Of a stretch of DNA of 64,000 nt, positions 43,781-55,616 are shown piece after piece. The stretch covers positions 30,663,828 through 30,727,827 of the forward strand of contig NC_079876.1 of the NCBI RefSeq assembly GCF_029227915.1, given 5' to 3'. The notes under the pieces are model-generated. The model searched no databases and was not told the DNA's origin. It saw only the letters and a program-made list of their open reading frames with translations. This DNA comes from Hydractinia symbiolongicarpus. Taxonomy: Eukaryota; Cnidaria; Hydrozoa; Anthoathecata; Hydractiniidae. Each line of letters starts with the position of its first letter. Within the stretch, counting starts at the first letter, position 1. Made by a program: the position numbers and the translations under genes.

Positions 43781-45842
43781 GGCCAGTTCGGCATTTTGAA
43801 GAAAAAAACTCAAGTACTTGCCTGAAAAAAAAACACATAGACCCGAAAAATGCCCGAAAAAAAACTCAGAGATTCACAATAAATTATAAAAACTATAAAA
43901 ATTAAAATAAACTTACTATGTAATAGCGAAGTCCTTAAAGAACTGTTTTTGATGGGTTTTACGCAAGCCACTTGCATTCATGATGGCAACCTTCAGGACA
44001 AATTCTCGGAAATGAAGTCAGCAAAAAAGCAAGTTCGATTTCCTGTTATTTTTTTCACTAAGACAGGAATAAGAAAAACAACCTAATGAAACTAACCTCG
44101 TTTTGATCACTTTAATATTAGCCCACCTGTAATTACAGTATCGCCGAGGGAGAGGCTAACATTGTTTGTTTAAAACAAGGAATATTTGGAATCTGTTTTG
44201 TTTAGTTTACATTTTATAAACGCAATAATTACTCCAACCTCGTCCTCACACCCCTTTACATTGGGGGACTGCGTGAATAATAAGTCCCTAATATAAAAAA
44301 AGCGAAAAGGGATCCTGAGAACGCAGTTGAATTTTTCAGTAGTATCTTTTACGTAGCTCCCTCATTCATTCCGAGGGCTATACCTTTTCAGATGTTTTTA
44401 AAAAAAGGTTGTTAGTATTCAAACCTCCCATGTCAGCTACAGAAATTATTGAAATCTCTGCCTGACTGCTAGACAGAGACCTTATGTGGGCCCTTGTACC
44501 TAAGACGAGTGGATCGAAAATTTATATATCAGTAAGTGAATAGATTTTAAGACCACTAATACTTTTCCCCATTAATTTTTGACCTTTTTTCGAGTTTAGG
44601 AAGGAGTGCATTTGCGAGTTTATGCTCGCCCTCCCAAGAAGAAGGGTGCAAAGGTATTAGCAATATTTCCTCTCAAACGTAAGGATTTCTGATAATTTAA
44701 ACACATAACATTATGGAGAAACAACCTCACCCTATGGATCTTTTTCTCTCCGTCGTCCCAGATGGTTGATAAAACCTGCAAGCTATTTTTCATTAAATTA
44801 CCATAATCAAGCTTATCATTATTGTTTCTCTATTGTTCTGAAGCAATACCAATACAGACCTATTGTTTTTACCCTAAAAGCCAACCATGATATTCTTTGA
44901 AGCATTTTTTTTTCACAAAACCTTGTGGAAAAGCAAAATATTAGGACTAAAAATAGACCTCGGAAATCCAAAAATTTTCTGCATTAGATCAGGACAGAAC
45001 ATAACACCAGAATTAAAACCGATTTTGTTCACACGAAAATTAAATGTTTAGCTTTAGGATTATGTTCAAAAACAAGGCAAGGATATGGACATTCAAAAAA
45101 TGTCAAAACCGTAAAATATGTAAGCATGTAAAAACCTAACAGTATTAACTATGGCGAAAGAAACATTTCTTTAATGGAAACTGTTTTCTCGCATAAAATT
45201 TTCTCGCACTAAATTGCGAATAGGGGAGCTAATTTAAACAAAAAATCATGCCCCAAAAGAAAACGTTCCTGGCTTTCCCTCTCTCAAGACACTTCTTCCA
45301 CATTAGTCCAGTCTGCTTTAACCCTATCAATGCCGATTTGATAACCCGTATGATTTCAGGGTTTAGGTAAGCTGAGATATAAAAAAATCAAAATTTATAA
45401 ATACAATTCTTTTTCTAACATTTTTATATTATTTACAACTGAAACAGTGGCACAGTAAAATCTGTTAGAAACAATATACATTTCTTGTTATGCTGTTATA
45501 AAACAGAACTGTCAATCGAATTAACATGAAAAGTTTACCTTTAATCAGGTCACTAAAAGCAAGAAAAGTTAGATTGCGTTTTACTGAATTTGTTAGCGAC
45601 GGGCTGTCAACACTCAGAATGAAGCTTTATTATTGCAAACGTGTTTAAATTAAGCGTTCATACAATTTAGCAGTTCACTATATTGAGGAATATGCAAGTA
45701 TTAATACAAAAATACATTTAAAAGACATTAAAACCTGTCCTAAAACATACATGTCTTTTAATCGGAATTTTTCTCTCCCAATCTTCATCACCAGATTAGC
45801 ATATCGACCAATACAGTATGGTAGCCGTCCAATACAGCACAG
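43781..45842. other. Gene-poor intergenic stretch left of ASF1
   Basis: No gene or clear repeat recognised. A minus-strand AATAAA (TTTATT at 45626-45631) lies 212 bp after the ASF1 stop and is a plausible polyadenylation signal. Confidence 0.5.
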
Positions 45843-48800
45843 TTAATCCCATTGTACTGGAAATTTCGTCACCCTTGGTTGACTTGCTAATATGTTTCGA
45901 TGAAGCTAAAAGTGTAAGATGTCGCAGTAGTGATGCACGAAAACAGAGGGTGTCTGCAACATATTTTTCGGACCAAATTCAAGGTCATTCAGAGTTATTT
46001 AACAGCATTTTTGTTTAATATTGAGAGTAATAAGACTCTAGCGTTTTTGTTTCATTTTCAGGGTCTTTGATAAAAATTTTACTCTTAAAATGTGGGAATC
46101 TATGAAGCTGCACATTTAATTATGATTTTTCTTTAAAATTTTGTGTAAAGAATTATTTATGCATGGTGGAGTAACCAAAAAATCTTTTGCTATCCTTTTT
46201 ATGAGGAAAACTAACCTGTTCTAATATAACCTGTTGCGGTGGATTCTCCCTCATTTCTGGATCACCATAATCTGTATTTACATAATAACCAACACGAATA
46301 AATTCAGCACCTTTGTATGAACAAGTCAATAAAATAACTGTCACTCCAACGACATCTGAAGAAGGAATCAACTCAGGTTTTGGTGGTTCTGCCTAATAGA
46401 TAAAAAACAATAACAATATTACTAATAAAAATACCAATGATGGTGCTAAGCGTAGCTAGAAACAGAATGAGATTTTTCAAGAAAGAAATGGAGGTCATGT
46501 ACCTAGTATATAAAAATTCTTTTAGTGTGAAGTAATCACACAAACAGCTAAAAAATGCTTAATACTGGTTTGCCACTTTTCTCGAGGTCTGTTTTTTAGT
46601 TGGGCATTATTTAAATCAGTAAAGACATTGTTAAGTTATTTGCATAACAACCGATTGTGATAACACTAAGGGTATTGGATACCTGTGCCAAACAATAAAA
46701 GTGGGTATGTTAATGAAAATATGGCAACAAAAAAGTTTAGCATACACGAGTAGCAAAACATTCCAATGCACTTACTTGAAATACAAACATGTGTTTCCCT
46801 GGTTGAATATCTCCAACAAGAACAGTATCTAATACTTGATCACATTCGGAATTTTCAGCAGACCCAACATAAATCAACTTCCATTCTAAGTCTAAAAAAA
46901 ACATAGATCAAAGAAAAACATGTTAAAAAATGAAAAATTATAATTGAAGATCTGAAGAAAGGGATGAGAAAATACATACTAAAAAACCTTTTGTCAATTT
47001 TTTAGATCAATAGAAGGAACCAAATGACAAAAGTTGAGAACAGGTTACTTTGAATTGATGGCTATTTTAAATTGGTGTAAAAGCATGAAAAGTCAAAATG
47101 TCATGTTATCTGCAGCCATGATTAGAAGGCAATTGCATCAAATGGAAGGAAAGAAACTACATAACCAGGCCTTGTCATGAATAAATAGTCTGACTGAGTG
47201 ATCAATCGCTTGCGTGAAAAATTGACCTGATGGTCCCCCAAATGATCAACCGTTCACATGAAAAAATTAGTGTGAGCGATTTTTTTGTTCTTTTAAACAA
47301 GTCCGCCACAAACTGAGATATTACATTAGAAGATAAAGCCTACAGACACAAGGCTTCAACTCTTTTGCTGCTATATGTAGTGGTTATAACATTCAAGTTT
47401 GATTTCATAGAAGTTGGTGTCCATTACAATTGTGAAACTTAGTTGTGTTGCTCATTTGTGAAGTGCGAGACGCGTTTCCAGCCAAAATTCTGATAAACAT
47501 GTGCAAATTTGTCAGAGTGTAGTTTCTCCTAATCCAATGGGTGGTTTTTTGAAGAAACATGACTAATGTTATTGACACGTTTTTATTTTCTATTCACTAG
47601 GTCTTATCCACAAAAAACTTATGTGAGGTAATAGCCCCTCTACATTTTTGGTGCTGCAGAATTTGAGTTTCATTACTGGCACACACCAAACACCAAATAA
47701 AATTGACGTATACAGTCACATCTTCATCTGCCATAGTTTTCAATCCCATAACTCAGTTCTTTTCCCAAGAGTTAAATGTTGCTAATTTTACATGCTTTCC
47801 TTTAGTATTTTTTTCTGCCATTGCAAACAACAGTGAACTATGTCTTTAGAAGAATCACATGGAAAATTGAAAGTATATTATTTACTTAGATAGATGGCTA
47901 GCCTCACAAATGTTGAGGGATATACCCTGTCTATTAAAAAAGATCTCAAGAAAAGCTGTGAAACGGTCAGATGACTCTTTTTTCAGTAACTTTTGTAGGC
48001 TTTACTACTGAAAACGGGGGTTCAACGTCCAATTAGCCCCACCGTGATAAAAAAATTAAAGGTGGTATCCTAATTTCGAAATTACGTATATTCCTATATT
48101 TTTAAATTTTTGCCTTGTTCTGCTCAGATTGCAAAAACAACCTGTTTATAAACAGGACGGTCAGATTATGCATGCATGGCCAAATTTTTTTTTTTTTGCC
48201 CTGATTATGACCAGATTATGAACGCTAATATAATGGCTGGCCAGGCAGGCTGTGATTGGCATTCTTTTGGAACTTTTCTGAGCAAAATATTCACTAGACA
48301 TGGCAAAAGGAAAAGTTTCAACGTAATTCTTAGTGTAAAGTCCTCTTGTGAGTACATATACTTTGATTATTATTCGTTTTGCAGGAATTAAGTTTGGTAA
48401 AAAGTTATTAAACTTGGGAATCCCAAAATTTAGTTTCCAAAAAATTTCGTTTCATTTGAGAACAATAACAACTTTGCCACCAGGGCTATTTTCTTGTCAG
48501 AAGTGATGACGAATGATAAGCCGTCAGCCCTGATTATGTTGGTTTTATAAGTGAGGGCTAACTTAAAAGTGTTGCAAAACCCTAAAATAAACAGAAAGGG
48601 AGCACCCGTTTTTGTTTTTATTATATTATTATATTTTAAGTTATATTTAATAATCAAATTAAGACAGAGTTACATGCACCTCCAACATACTATACTGCTT
48701 ATGTTGAACATTGAACTAAATAATGACGTAGATTGAATCCTGGTCAAGTTATGTAAAATTTACATGGCACTATAAATGGTTAACCCTGGTGTATATAGGA

Positions 48801-48957
48801 TAAAAACATAAGAATATAGCTAGTTGGCTAGCATTGAAAAAAATTACATACCGTGTGAAAGTTCCATGCATTCGAATGTGATTTGAAATTGAAACGGATC
48901 AAAGAACTTGCAAGGGTTGTTCAAAACAACAACATTTGTGACTCGAACTCGCGCCAT
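45843..48957 (-). CDS. ASF1: Histone chaperone ASF1, without C-terminal tail
   Basis: Four exons in phase: 48852-48957, 46776-46891, 46216-46392, 45843-45905; 153 codons. ASF1 binds H3-H4 dimers and hands them to CAF-1 and HIRA during nucleosome assembly in the nucleus. The protein follows the ASF1A/B core nearly end to end: RVTNVVVLNNPCKFFDPFQF, DLEWKLIYVGSAENSECDQV, HMFVFQ, VVGVTVILLTCSYKGAEFIR, VGYYVN, MRENPP, and a last exon LHRNILASQPRVTKFPVQWD followed by TAA. The acidic/Ser-Thr tail of other ASF1 proteins, target of Tousled-like kinase in animals, is absent: the stop falls at the end of the globular core (about residue 155 in human). Reading through the donor after 46216 instead would end in unrelated residues and lose the last core strand, so the splice to 45905 (CTTTTAG acceptor) is preferred. 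Confidence 0.96.
47889..47940. mobile_element. SINE 3' tail fragment in ASF1 intron 1
   Basis: GGCTAGCCTCACAAATGTTG, AGGGATATACCCTGTCTATT is the same conserved SINE terminus seen at 61611 and 43633. It lies between ASF1 exons 1 and 2. Confidence 0.6.
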
Positions 48958-49800
48958 ATTATGTTTATTTATTTTTAACTAAAACTTATATTTTCCTAAA
49001 TTCATTCCAATACTATAATAAAGTTGTAAAATAAAATGTCAAGAAATGATTCCTGTTCTGCTCTTGCTTGTTGTTGTGTTGTGATCAACCGCGCGCGGGA
49101 AAGAAAATTTTATAAATTTTAATGCGCGCGCATAAACATTTTGTGGCAACAAACAATGCAAACCCTTGCCTCCACCACGGAGCACTCAAGTGAGCTCTCA
49201 CGGTGGTAGTAAAGGGCATATCGGAGAAAAGTAGGATGTGGGATGCGGGATACGGAATGCAGGATTCGGGATGCGAAAAGCGGGATGTGGGATGCAAAAC
49301 ATTCATTGAAATAAAATACTGACCATGCTGTTACCGAACATTGCCTAGACATTAAAATACACTACGCCAGAATTTTTTTAAAAAGAATACAACAGTTAGA
49401 AATGAATGACTTGATTTTTTTTTTCGCTTGGTGAACTTAATGTGATACGAAACTATATGTTTGACATTGAACTTTTAATTCCTTTGGCGAGGTTGAGATA
49501 TCCAGCAACAAATGTAAATGCCTCCGATCTGAACAAGTAGTGCTTCGAAGTGACACACTCTGCAAAGAGAATGAAATAGTTTGAAATAGTTATTGTTGCA
49601 GAAACCAGGCTATGCGTGAGTGTTTATTTCATTGACTAAGAAAAACAAAAATTTTCGTGAATATGAATTGCCCTTTTTCTTTTTAATAAAAACGAGGAGT
49701 AGAAACCAGGTTTTCACAGCGAAAAGCATAGAAGAATAGACACAAATCTGTCTTGTTTCTCGTATCTAAACCCAACTATCCACGCTACGAATTACGGTCT
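48958..49800. other. Region right of ASF1 start with GGGATGC minisatellite
   Basis: The ASF1 promoter should lie in the first few hundred bases. At 49230-49302 a degenerate 7-14 bp minisatellite (GGATGTGGGATGCGGGATAC, GGATTCGGGATGCG, GCGGGATGTGGGATGC) occurs; short open frames through it have no merit. Confidence 0.6.
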
Positions 49801-49807
49801 AAAGGTA

Positions 49808-50457
49808 TGCGCAAATGCGTCAAACTTTTCATCAAACTCCTTCAAACTAGCGAGTTTGTTGAAAATTTTGATGCATTTGAGTTGAACCATCAAACACAAT
49901 TTTTTCGAAAAAATGAGAAAAGAAGAAAAAAATTGAGTTTGATGAAGTTATGAAGTTTGATCGCGTTTAAACTTTTCATCAAACAAAATAGGTTCATCGA
50001 ACCGAGTTTTGCTATTTGATGGCTGTTTGACGCCATTTGACTCGAATTTCATCAAACAGTCATTTGTAATAACCGCGATGAGTGCAAAAAACATCAACAG
50101 TGGAGGGTCTTTTGAACGTTTCGAACGTCTTTCGAACATTTTTCGACAATCGAATACTGCTTTTGATATTCCAAAAAACAAATGCTCATTCGGTCATTCA
50201 TTGAACGTTGAACAAGACCAAATGGCAACGTCAGAAAGTGAAACAGAGATCAAAAATGGGATTTGTTTGCCAAAAAAAAGAAAGAGAAGAAGAAAACGGA
50301 TGCTAAAAATAAAAAAGAACTAAAGCTAAAAGTTAATGAAACGAGTTGACGCAAATGGAAAATTCGATTTCATCAAACATTCGCAGTTTGATAAAATTTT
50401 CATCAAACAGTTTGATGAGCTGTTTGATGAACAGTTTGACGCATTTGCACGCGAATA
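49808..50457. mobile_element. Inverted-repeat element rich in ATCAAAC words
   Basis: The ends are inverted copies: left GCAAATGCGTCAAACTTTTC ATCAAAC, right GTTTGACGCATTTGC preceded by GTTTGATGAACA. Inside, CATCAAAC / GTTTGATG words recur more than ten times in both orientations. Probably a MITE with subterminal repeats (transposase-binding sites). No clear target duplication and no transposase. Confidence 0.6.
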
Positions 50458-51477
50458 ATGCGCGAATAGTTTGCCAGTTAGTGTGTTTTAAACTTTGTAT
50501 GATTGCAAGCTATTATTTTTATCATTGTGAATATTATTTTGTATTATGAAACTCGATTCTGGATTTTGAACATATTTCGATTATTCTACTGGACACGGTT
50601 TTGTAACTGGATTTTGGATTTTGCTTTGGAACGGGATATTACACATTTTAAATTTTGAATTTATCTGGTTTTGCGCTATACCGGTAACTACTATTTATTG
50701 ATGAATTGATCGATTTCCACTTGAGCGTGTGCTTAAAATATCCGTGATAAAAAAAACAAGCATTTTGATTCGTTGGCGCTTGGCGAGTAGCAGTTATAAA
50801 GGGGGATTTTCACGAAGCGAATTGAACGGCGAATTCAACGGCGAATTGTATCTGAGCATGCGCAGTTTTGTTTCTTTTGATTTTGCATCGAACTTCACGT
50901 CTAGACATTTTTTTCTTCAAAGAACCTGGTATCTATGCACATAGTATACTTTGATTTCAATTTGATTCGCGCAACTTTTCAACATTGATCACTTGCCGCA
51001 CCATAACGAAAGAAATGAATGTTATTGCAAAATCAAATTTTCTGTTCCGTTAATATCGGTTAGTATGGATTCCCATTGGTGTTATTGGTTGATTTCCCAT
51101 CAAACGACCAAGTAAACAAAAGGAAATATATAAATTAATTTTCATGAGGTTTTTGCTATATATTTGAAAATTTTTAAATCCTCTCAAAAGAGCAGAAAGT
51201 AATTTTTGGTTATTATTTGTACTAATTGACACTAGCAAAAAGTAATCCCTTTTTGAAGAAGGGTATCCTTTCTACCCACTTCGCACATTTAAAAATTTTC
51301 AAAGCAAAGTCACCTTCCCTTATCCTTTGTGTTTTTCATAATTAACTTCTTTTGAATTTGCTAAAACTCGGAAAATGTAAGAAAATGTATTTGATTATTA
51401 TCGATTTTTTCCGTGCGTTGAATCTATGGCGAGAAAAAAAAACATTGGCACAGTCATTATTATATTTCGATGATTTT

Positions 51478-51560
51478 TTGTGCCCTGCATCCCGCATCTT
51501 GAATCCCGCATCCTGTGTTCTGGTCAGCATCCCGCATCCCACTTTTCCGACTTGTCGGTA
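51478..51560. repeat. Second GGGATGC-type minisatellite block
   Basis: GCATCCCGCATCTTGAATCC, CGCATCC, AGCATCCCGCATCCCAC is the reverse orientation of the block at 49.23-49.30 kb. The word GGTAGTAAAGG follows it here and also occurs beside the first block at 49203. Confidence 0.65.
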
Positions 51561-51623
51561 GTAAAGGCATGGGCTTGTTCTCCCCTGTGCCAAAATAAAA
51601 ACAGTCGATAGACTATTCGACTA

Positions 51624-52214
51624 CAGTGAAATCTCCTTATAGCGAACAGCTCTCTACAACGGACACTTCTTGGGAACGGATAAAACAACGGTCAAACTCT
51701 CATAACAAAACCTCCATGTAGCAGACGCTTTATAACGGACACATCTATATAACGGACATCATTTCAAGGTCCTTATTGACATTACCCCCTGGAACTGACC
51801 TCTCTATAGCGGACAGGCTTAGAAATGGGTTAGGGTTAGGGTTAGAATTTCTTCATATTTACTTAAGACAAGTTTTTACATTATTATTTAATAATTCTTT
51901 AATCTTTTGTATGTTATCTTTCAGCCACTTTATGGCTTTTTCAGGCAATGTTTTTTGTCAAGTCTTGAGCTTGTTTTATTTTTAAAAGAAAGGTAGCATA
52001 CCTTTAATATATTGTCTTCACTGTTCTTCTTTCTTCCCAAAACCAGGCTCTTATACACATTACGGTCGATTTCAATATGCCATAATAGCCCCGGGATGGT
52101 TTTTGAAGAAATTTGAGCTTATTTTGGGAGAAACCTCTATGTAGCGGACACATCTCTATATAGCGGACACTTTTTTGAGGTCCCGATGGTGTCTGCTATA
52201 CAGAGGTTTTACTG
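51624..52214. mobile_element. pogo/Tigger-like MITE
   Basis: Terminal inverted repeats CAGTGAAATCTCCTTATAGC (left) and CAGTAAAACCTCTGTATAGC (right, opposite strand) are flanked by TA on both sides (51622-51623, 52215-52216), as in Tc1/mariner-pogo elements. Subterminal TATAGCGGACA / TATAACGGACA words recur many times. The interior includes GGGTTAGGGTTAGGGTTAG, three telomere-like units. No transposase frame; about 590 bp. Confidence 0.85.
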
Positions 52215-52216
52215 TA

Positions 52217-54651
52217 TCAACCAAAAGATTCCTTGGAAAATATTATCACTATTATATCCGAATAATTCGGATCCTGAAAAACTAGTTAAATCTAAGTCAA
52301 GCGGGGGATTTTGGTGTTTTCTTCATCAAAAAATAACTTGTATCGCTGTCCCCGGATGTCAGAAACATACAAGATGTCCTGGGAACAAGGTTGCATACAA
52401 GTATCAAAATTACAGATAAAAAGTTTTACAACACACAATAAAAACAGAATTTTACAGTTAGCATATAAACATATAACCCCGCCCGGCCCCGGTACATAGA
52501 ATAAAATGGCAGAGGGTAAAAGTAGAAAACTATGCAGTCTTATCATCTTACACCTTCTGTCATTGAACTAATAAATATAACTTGACGAACATGTAAATAT
52601 GATGTTGAAATGTAAATGGTAAAAAATTTTTAGAAGAAAATTTCTTCATTATTACTTCTGATTTCTCAATGCATTTTAATAAATTGATTTGAAGATGTAA
52701 TGCTTTCCATCTCATCATTTAAAACATAGCCATAAGAGAGTCTCTTTCTTCTGATTTTAGAAGCATGCTCTGAGATAGAGCTAATAGAAGAGAAATCGGC
52801 TGATACGATTGTACTGTAAGTTCAAGTATCCATTCTAGCGCAATTTGTTCATCCTCGTCCCCAGGGTTTGTTGCCTGATGTCAAAGCCACTAGCACTTAC
52901 TTAAGAACCCCTGTGGACGAGATTGCAATTTGTAGTGTTGTTAGTTTATGTCGAACTATCTGTTTAGCGCTAAATTATGAGACAGAAAAGTAATTTCTTT
53001 CGCTGTTGATAAATTTTTATTTTTCCGTAAAAACGAAACACATAATTTATACCTATTTTAATATCGCAGAATCTCGAAATAAATATGATTGCATATTCTT
53101 AGAGAACTGGCTAAAGTAGTTAAAAATGACAGGAAGGAGAAGAAGCAGTAGTACTGTTACCACCAAGCACCGAACTCTTTCACAAAATGTTAGTCTGGCT
53201 GATCGAGTTACGATCTATCAAGGAATATGCTCTACACACTTTTGCTAGTTATAAACAAGACGTATGATATACGCAAACAACCTCGCGAATAAAGTTTACA
53301 AAAAGCTGTCTATCAAATTGGGATTTTTGTTACGAAGTTAGACACGACATATTTTACTATTCAGATACGCAATAATATTTGTTACACACTTATTTTTCAA
53401 AATTTATTTGTGAGATGGGTCCGTCTTGGGTGAACCGACTGACAGGAAGAAGAAAGACTACAAACCCACAAACCCCAAAATTTGCGAAATTCATTAATTC
53501 AGTTAATTCTGCCTACATTCACTTTTAAAAAGTTTGGTTGAAACACCTTTCTTTACTAGTTAGTTAAACAAGTGTTTTGAACACTTGTCTTATCTTTTTA
53601 AAAAAGAAAAAAGAAAAAAAAAGTAAAAATAGTTACCAAGATGAGATTCGAACACACGACGACTCCCGTGTCGGTGCTCAGAGAGGCAAAAATTTCCATT
53701 CTTGTAGGACAAATTTGCGTTTTAATACAAGCTCACGAGCTTGTAAAAATAGTAAATTACTTTATAACGTGTTAACATTATTATTTCTGCTGCGAGGATT
53801 GCGTTTCAACCCTTAGAAAAAAGCGGGTTTACTAGAGAGATATGCTACCTCGTTCTTTTTCTCTTTGTCCAAGATTTTCAGATAAAGAAAAAGAGCCCTG
53901 GATACAAGGTTGGAGAGGTGAAATTGTTTTTCAATGCATGGAAAGCAGGTCAGGATTGTGTTTTCAAAAGAAGAAAATTAGCACTTTTTTTAAAAAAAGT
54001 CACAGAAATATGCTAAAAAAAACTAGGTTCAACAATTTCTTTCGTTGCGCGGAAAAGAAGGAAAATCAGAATCTCTTTCTCCGCGGAGGAAGTTTGCATT
54101 TGGAAATCTTCTTTCCACAATTTTGGACATAAATTAGTGAACAAGTATTAAATTTTAACACACCCTTTCCCCTAAGCTCAGTGTTGCAGCCAAATCCGAG
54201 ACTGGCCTTCAAAATTCAACCTTGAAGTTAAGGGAAAGGGGGAAGTTAAAAAGCCTATACATATTTTGTCCAAGGTTGCAGATGCTAACTACCTCTTCTT
54301 GTCTTCACGCATGCGCCGCGAAGACAAGTTTTAAACAGATATTTTAAAGTTCGAAAGACATTGGCTCGTGGGACAGCATCAAAGACAGCCGGGTTTTATT
54401 TTTTATTATTTATTTATCTTTACATAATAGATCCAAGTTATGCAAAGTACAGTAAAAAAGGGAAACATAATCCGACACAAAACGTACAATGCAGCAGTTG
54501 CCTGCATCGTGTGGATATTCCATCACAATCACGTCTGTTTTTGGTTTCCCTCCCGGCTTTCCTGCATCAGTTAGGATGTAAATATTAACTTGCACATAAC
54601 GGTTAGAAATTACCATTAACATTTGAAATAGTTGTAAACTGCTACTTAACC
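52217..54651. other. Intergenic region, no gene recognised
   Basis: Several open frames of 60-100 codons exist but lack motifs, and their composition follows the AT-rich background. Around 53640-53690 (minus strand) a B-box-like GTGTGTTCGAATCTC string suggests a tRNA-derived fragment, too decayed to classify. Confidence 0.45.
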
Positions 54652-54794
54652 CGAATCTCCACTGGACGATCTTCGCGACGATTTTTGTGACGAAAAGTAG
54701 AAACCAATTCAACTTTTCGTCATGACGAAAATCGCGACTAATCGAATTTGGGTACTGATGGCGATCGTCGTAAAAATCGTCCAGTGGAGATTCG
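54652..54794. mobile_element. 143-bp miniature inverted-repeat element
   Basis: The left terminus CGAATCTCCACTGGACGAT (54652-54670) is repeated exactly in reverse complement at 54776-54794. Sub-terminal CGCGACGATTTT and TCGTCGTAAAAA are also roughly inverted, so the whole element can fold into one long hairpin. No coding content. Confidence 0.8.
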
Positions 54795-55616
54795 CCTTTA
54801 CGCTGTTATGCGGCGGAAATATGAAAAACGCAGATACGGTACGGGATTGATAGAAATTACAGCAATGACATGCTGGATTATTATTTCAAGCCATGTCGAT
54901 TATAATCAGGAGCAACAAAAAAAAAATAATTACCACTTTTTTAAACTATGATAAAGAAAACAACGGCACAAAGTTCAGCCAGTTATTGCAGACCTCTGAA
55001 TAAAGTCCTTTCCACCCCTCCCACAACCACCATCACTATCACCTAAAAACATGTACCCGTCCTCCTCCTCCTTAATGAGACAAGCCCTGTCCATTCGATA
55101 ATGAAGTCAAATAGAATATGCGGAGGAGGGGAAAAGAAGAACACGAAGATTATGGCAAGCAAACGAAACATAGTGTAAAAAAAGCGCTTTGTCACAAAAA
55201 ATTTCTATAGCACAGAAAGCGTATAAAGCGTATTTATAAGATAAAAATGACAAAGTGATAAAAATAATCAAGATAACAGAAAAAACTTTCTGATGAGATA
55301 AGATAAAATAAAAAGATGTTTCTACGTAAAAAGACGCACAGTGGAATTTAAAACTTAAAACATGATTTCACTTTGTCCGAAAATATTGTTTAAGAATAAA
55401 AATCATTCACACACGAACGCAAACTAATTTTGAAGCACGAAGGTATTAATTACAAAATTGATTACTTAAAAAAAGAAGACGATTATATTATATCGTTATT
55501 CACAACAAAATAATTGTTTCGCGAATTTTTGGTTTTGTACTGAAAAATAAGTAGCAGTGTAGTTTAATTATTTCGGTTGACGTACATTTTGCTATATTCG
55601 TTAAACATTCTGTCTT
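54795..55616. other. Intergenic region downstream of the FADD-like gene
   Basis: No gene or clear repeat recognised. It should include the 3' UTR of the FADD-like gene; I did not find a strong AATAAA on the minus strand close to the stop. Confidence 0.4.

Noticed and set aside
45818-46018. 66-codon plus-strand ORF
   Set aside because: It is antisense to the real last exon of ASF1 (45843-45905) and to its splice acceptor.
46153-46371. ASF1 exon 3 read through to a stop at 46153
   Set aside because: A GTTAG donor after 46216 and a conserved in-phase exon at 45905 restore the missing core strand; the read-through tail has no similarity to ASF1.
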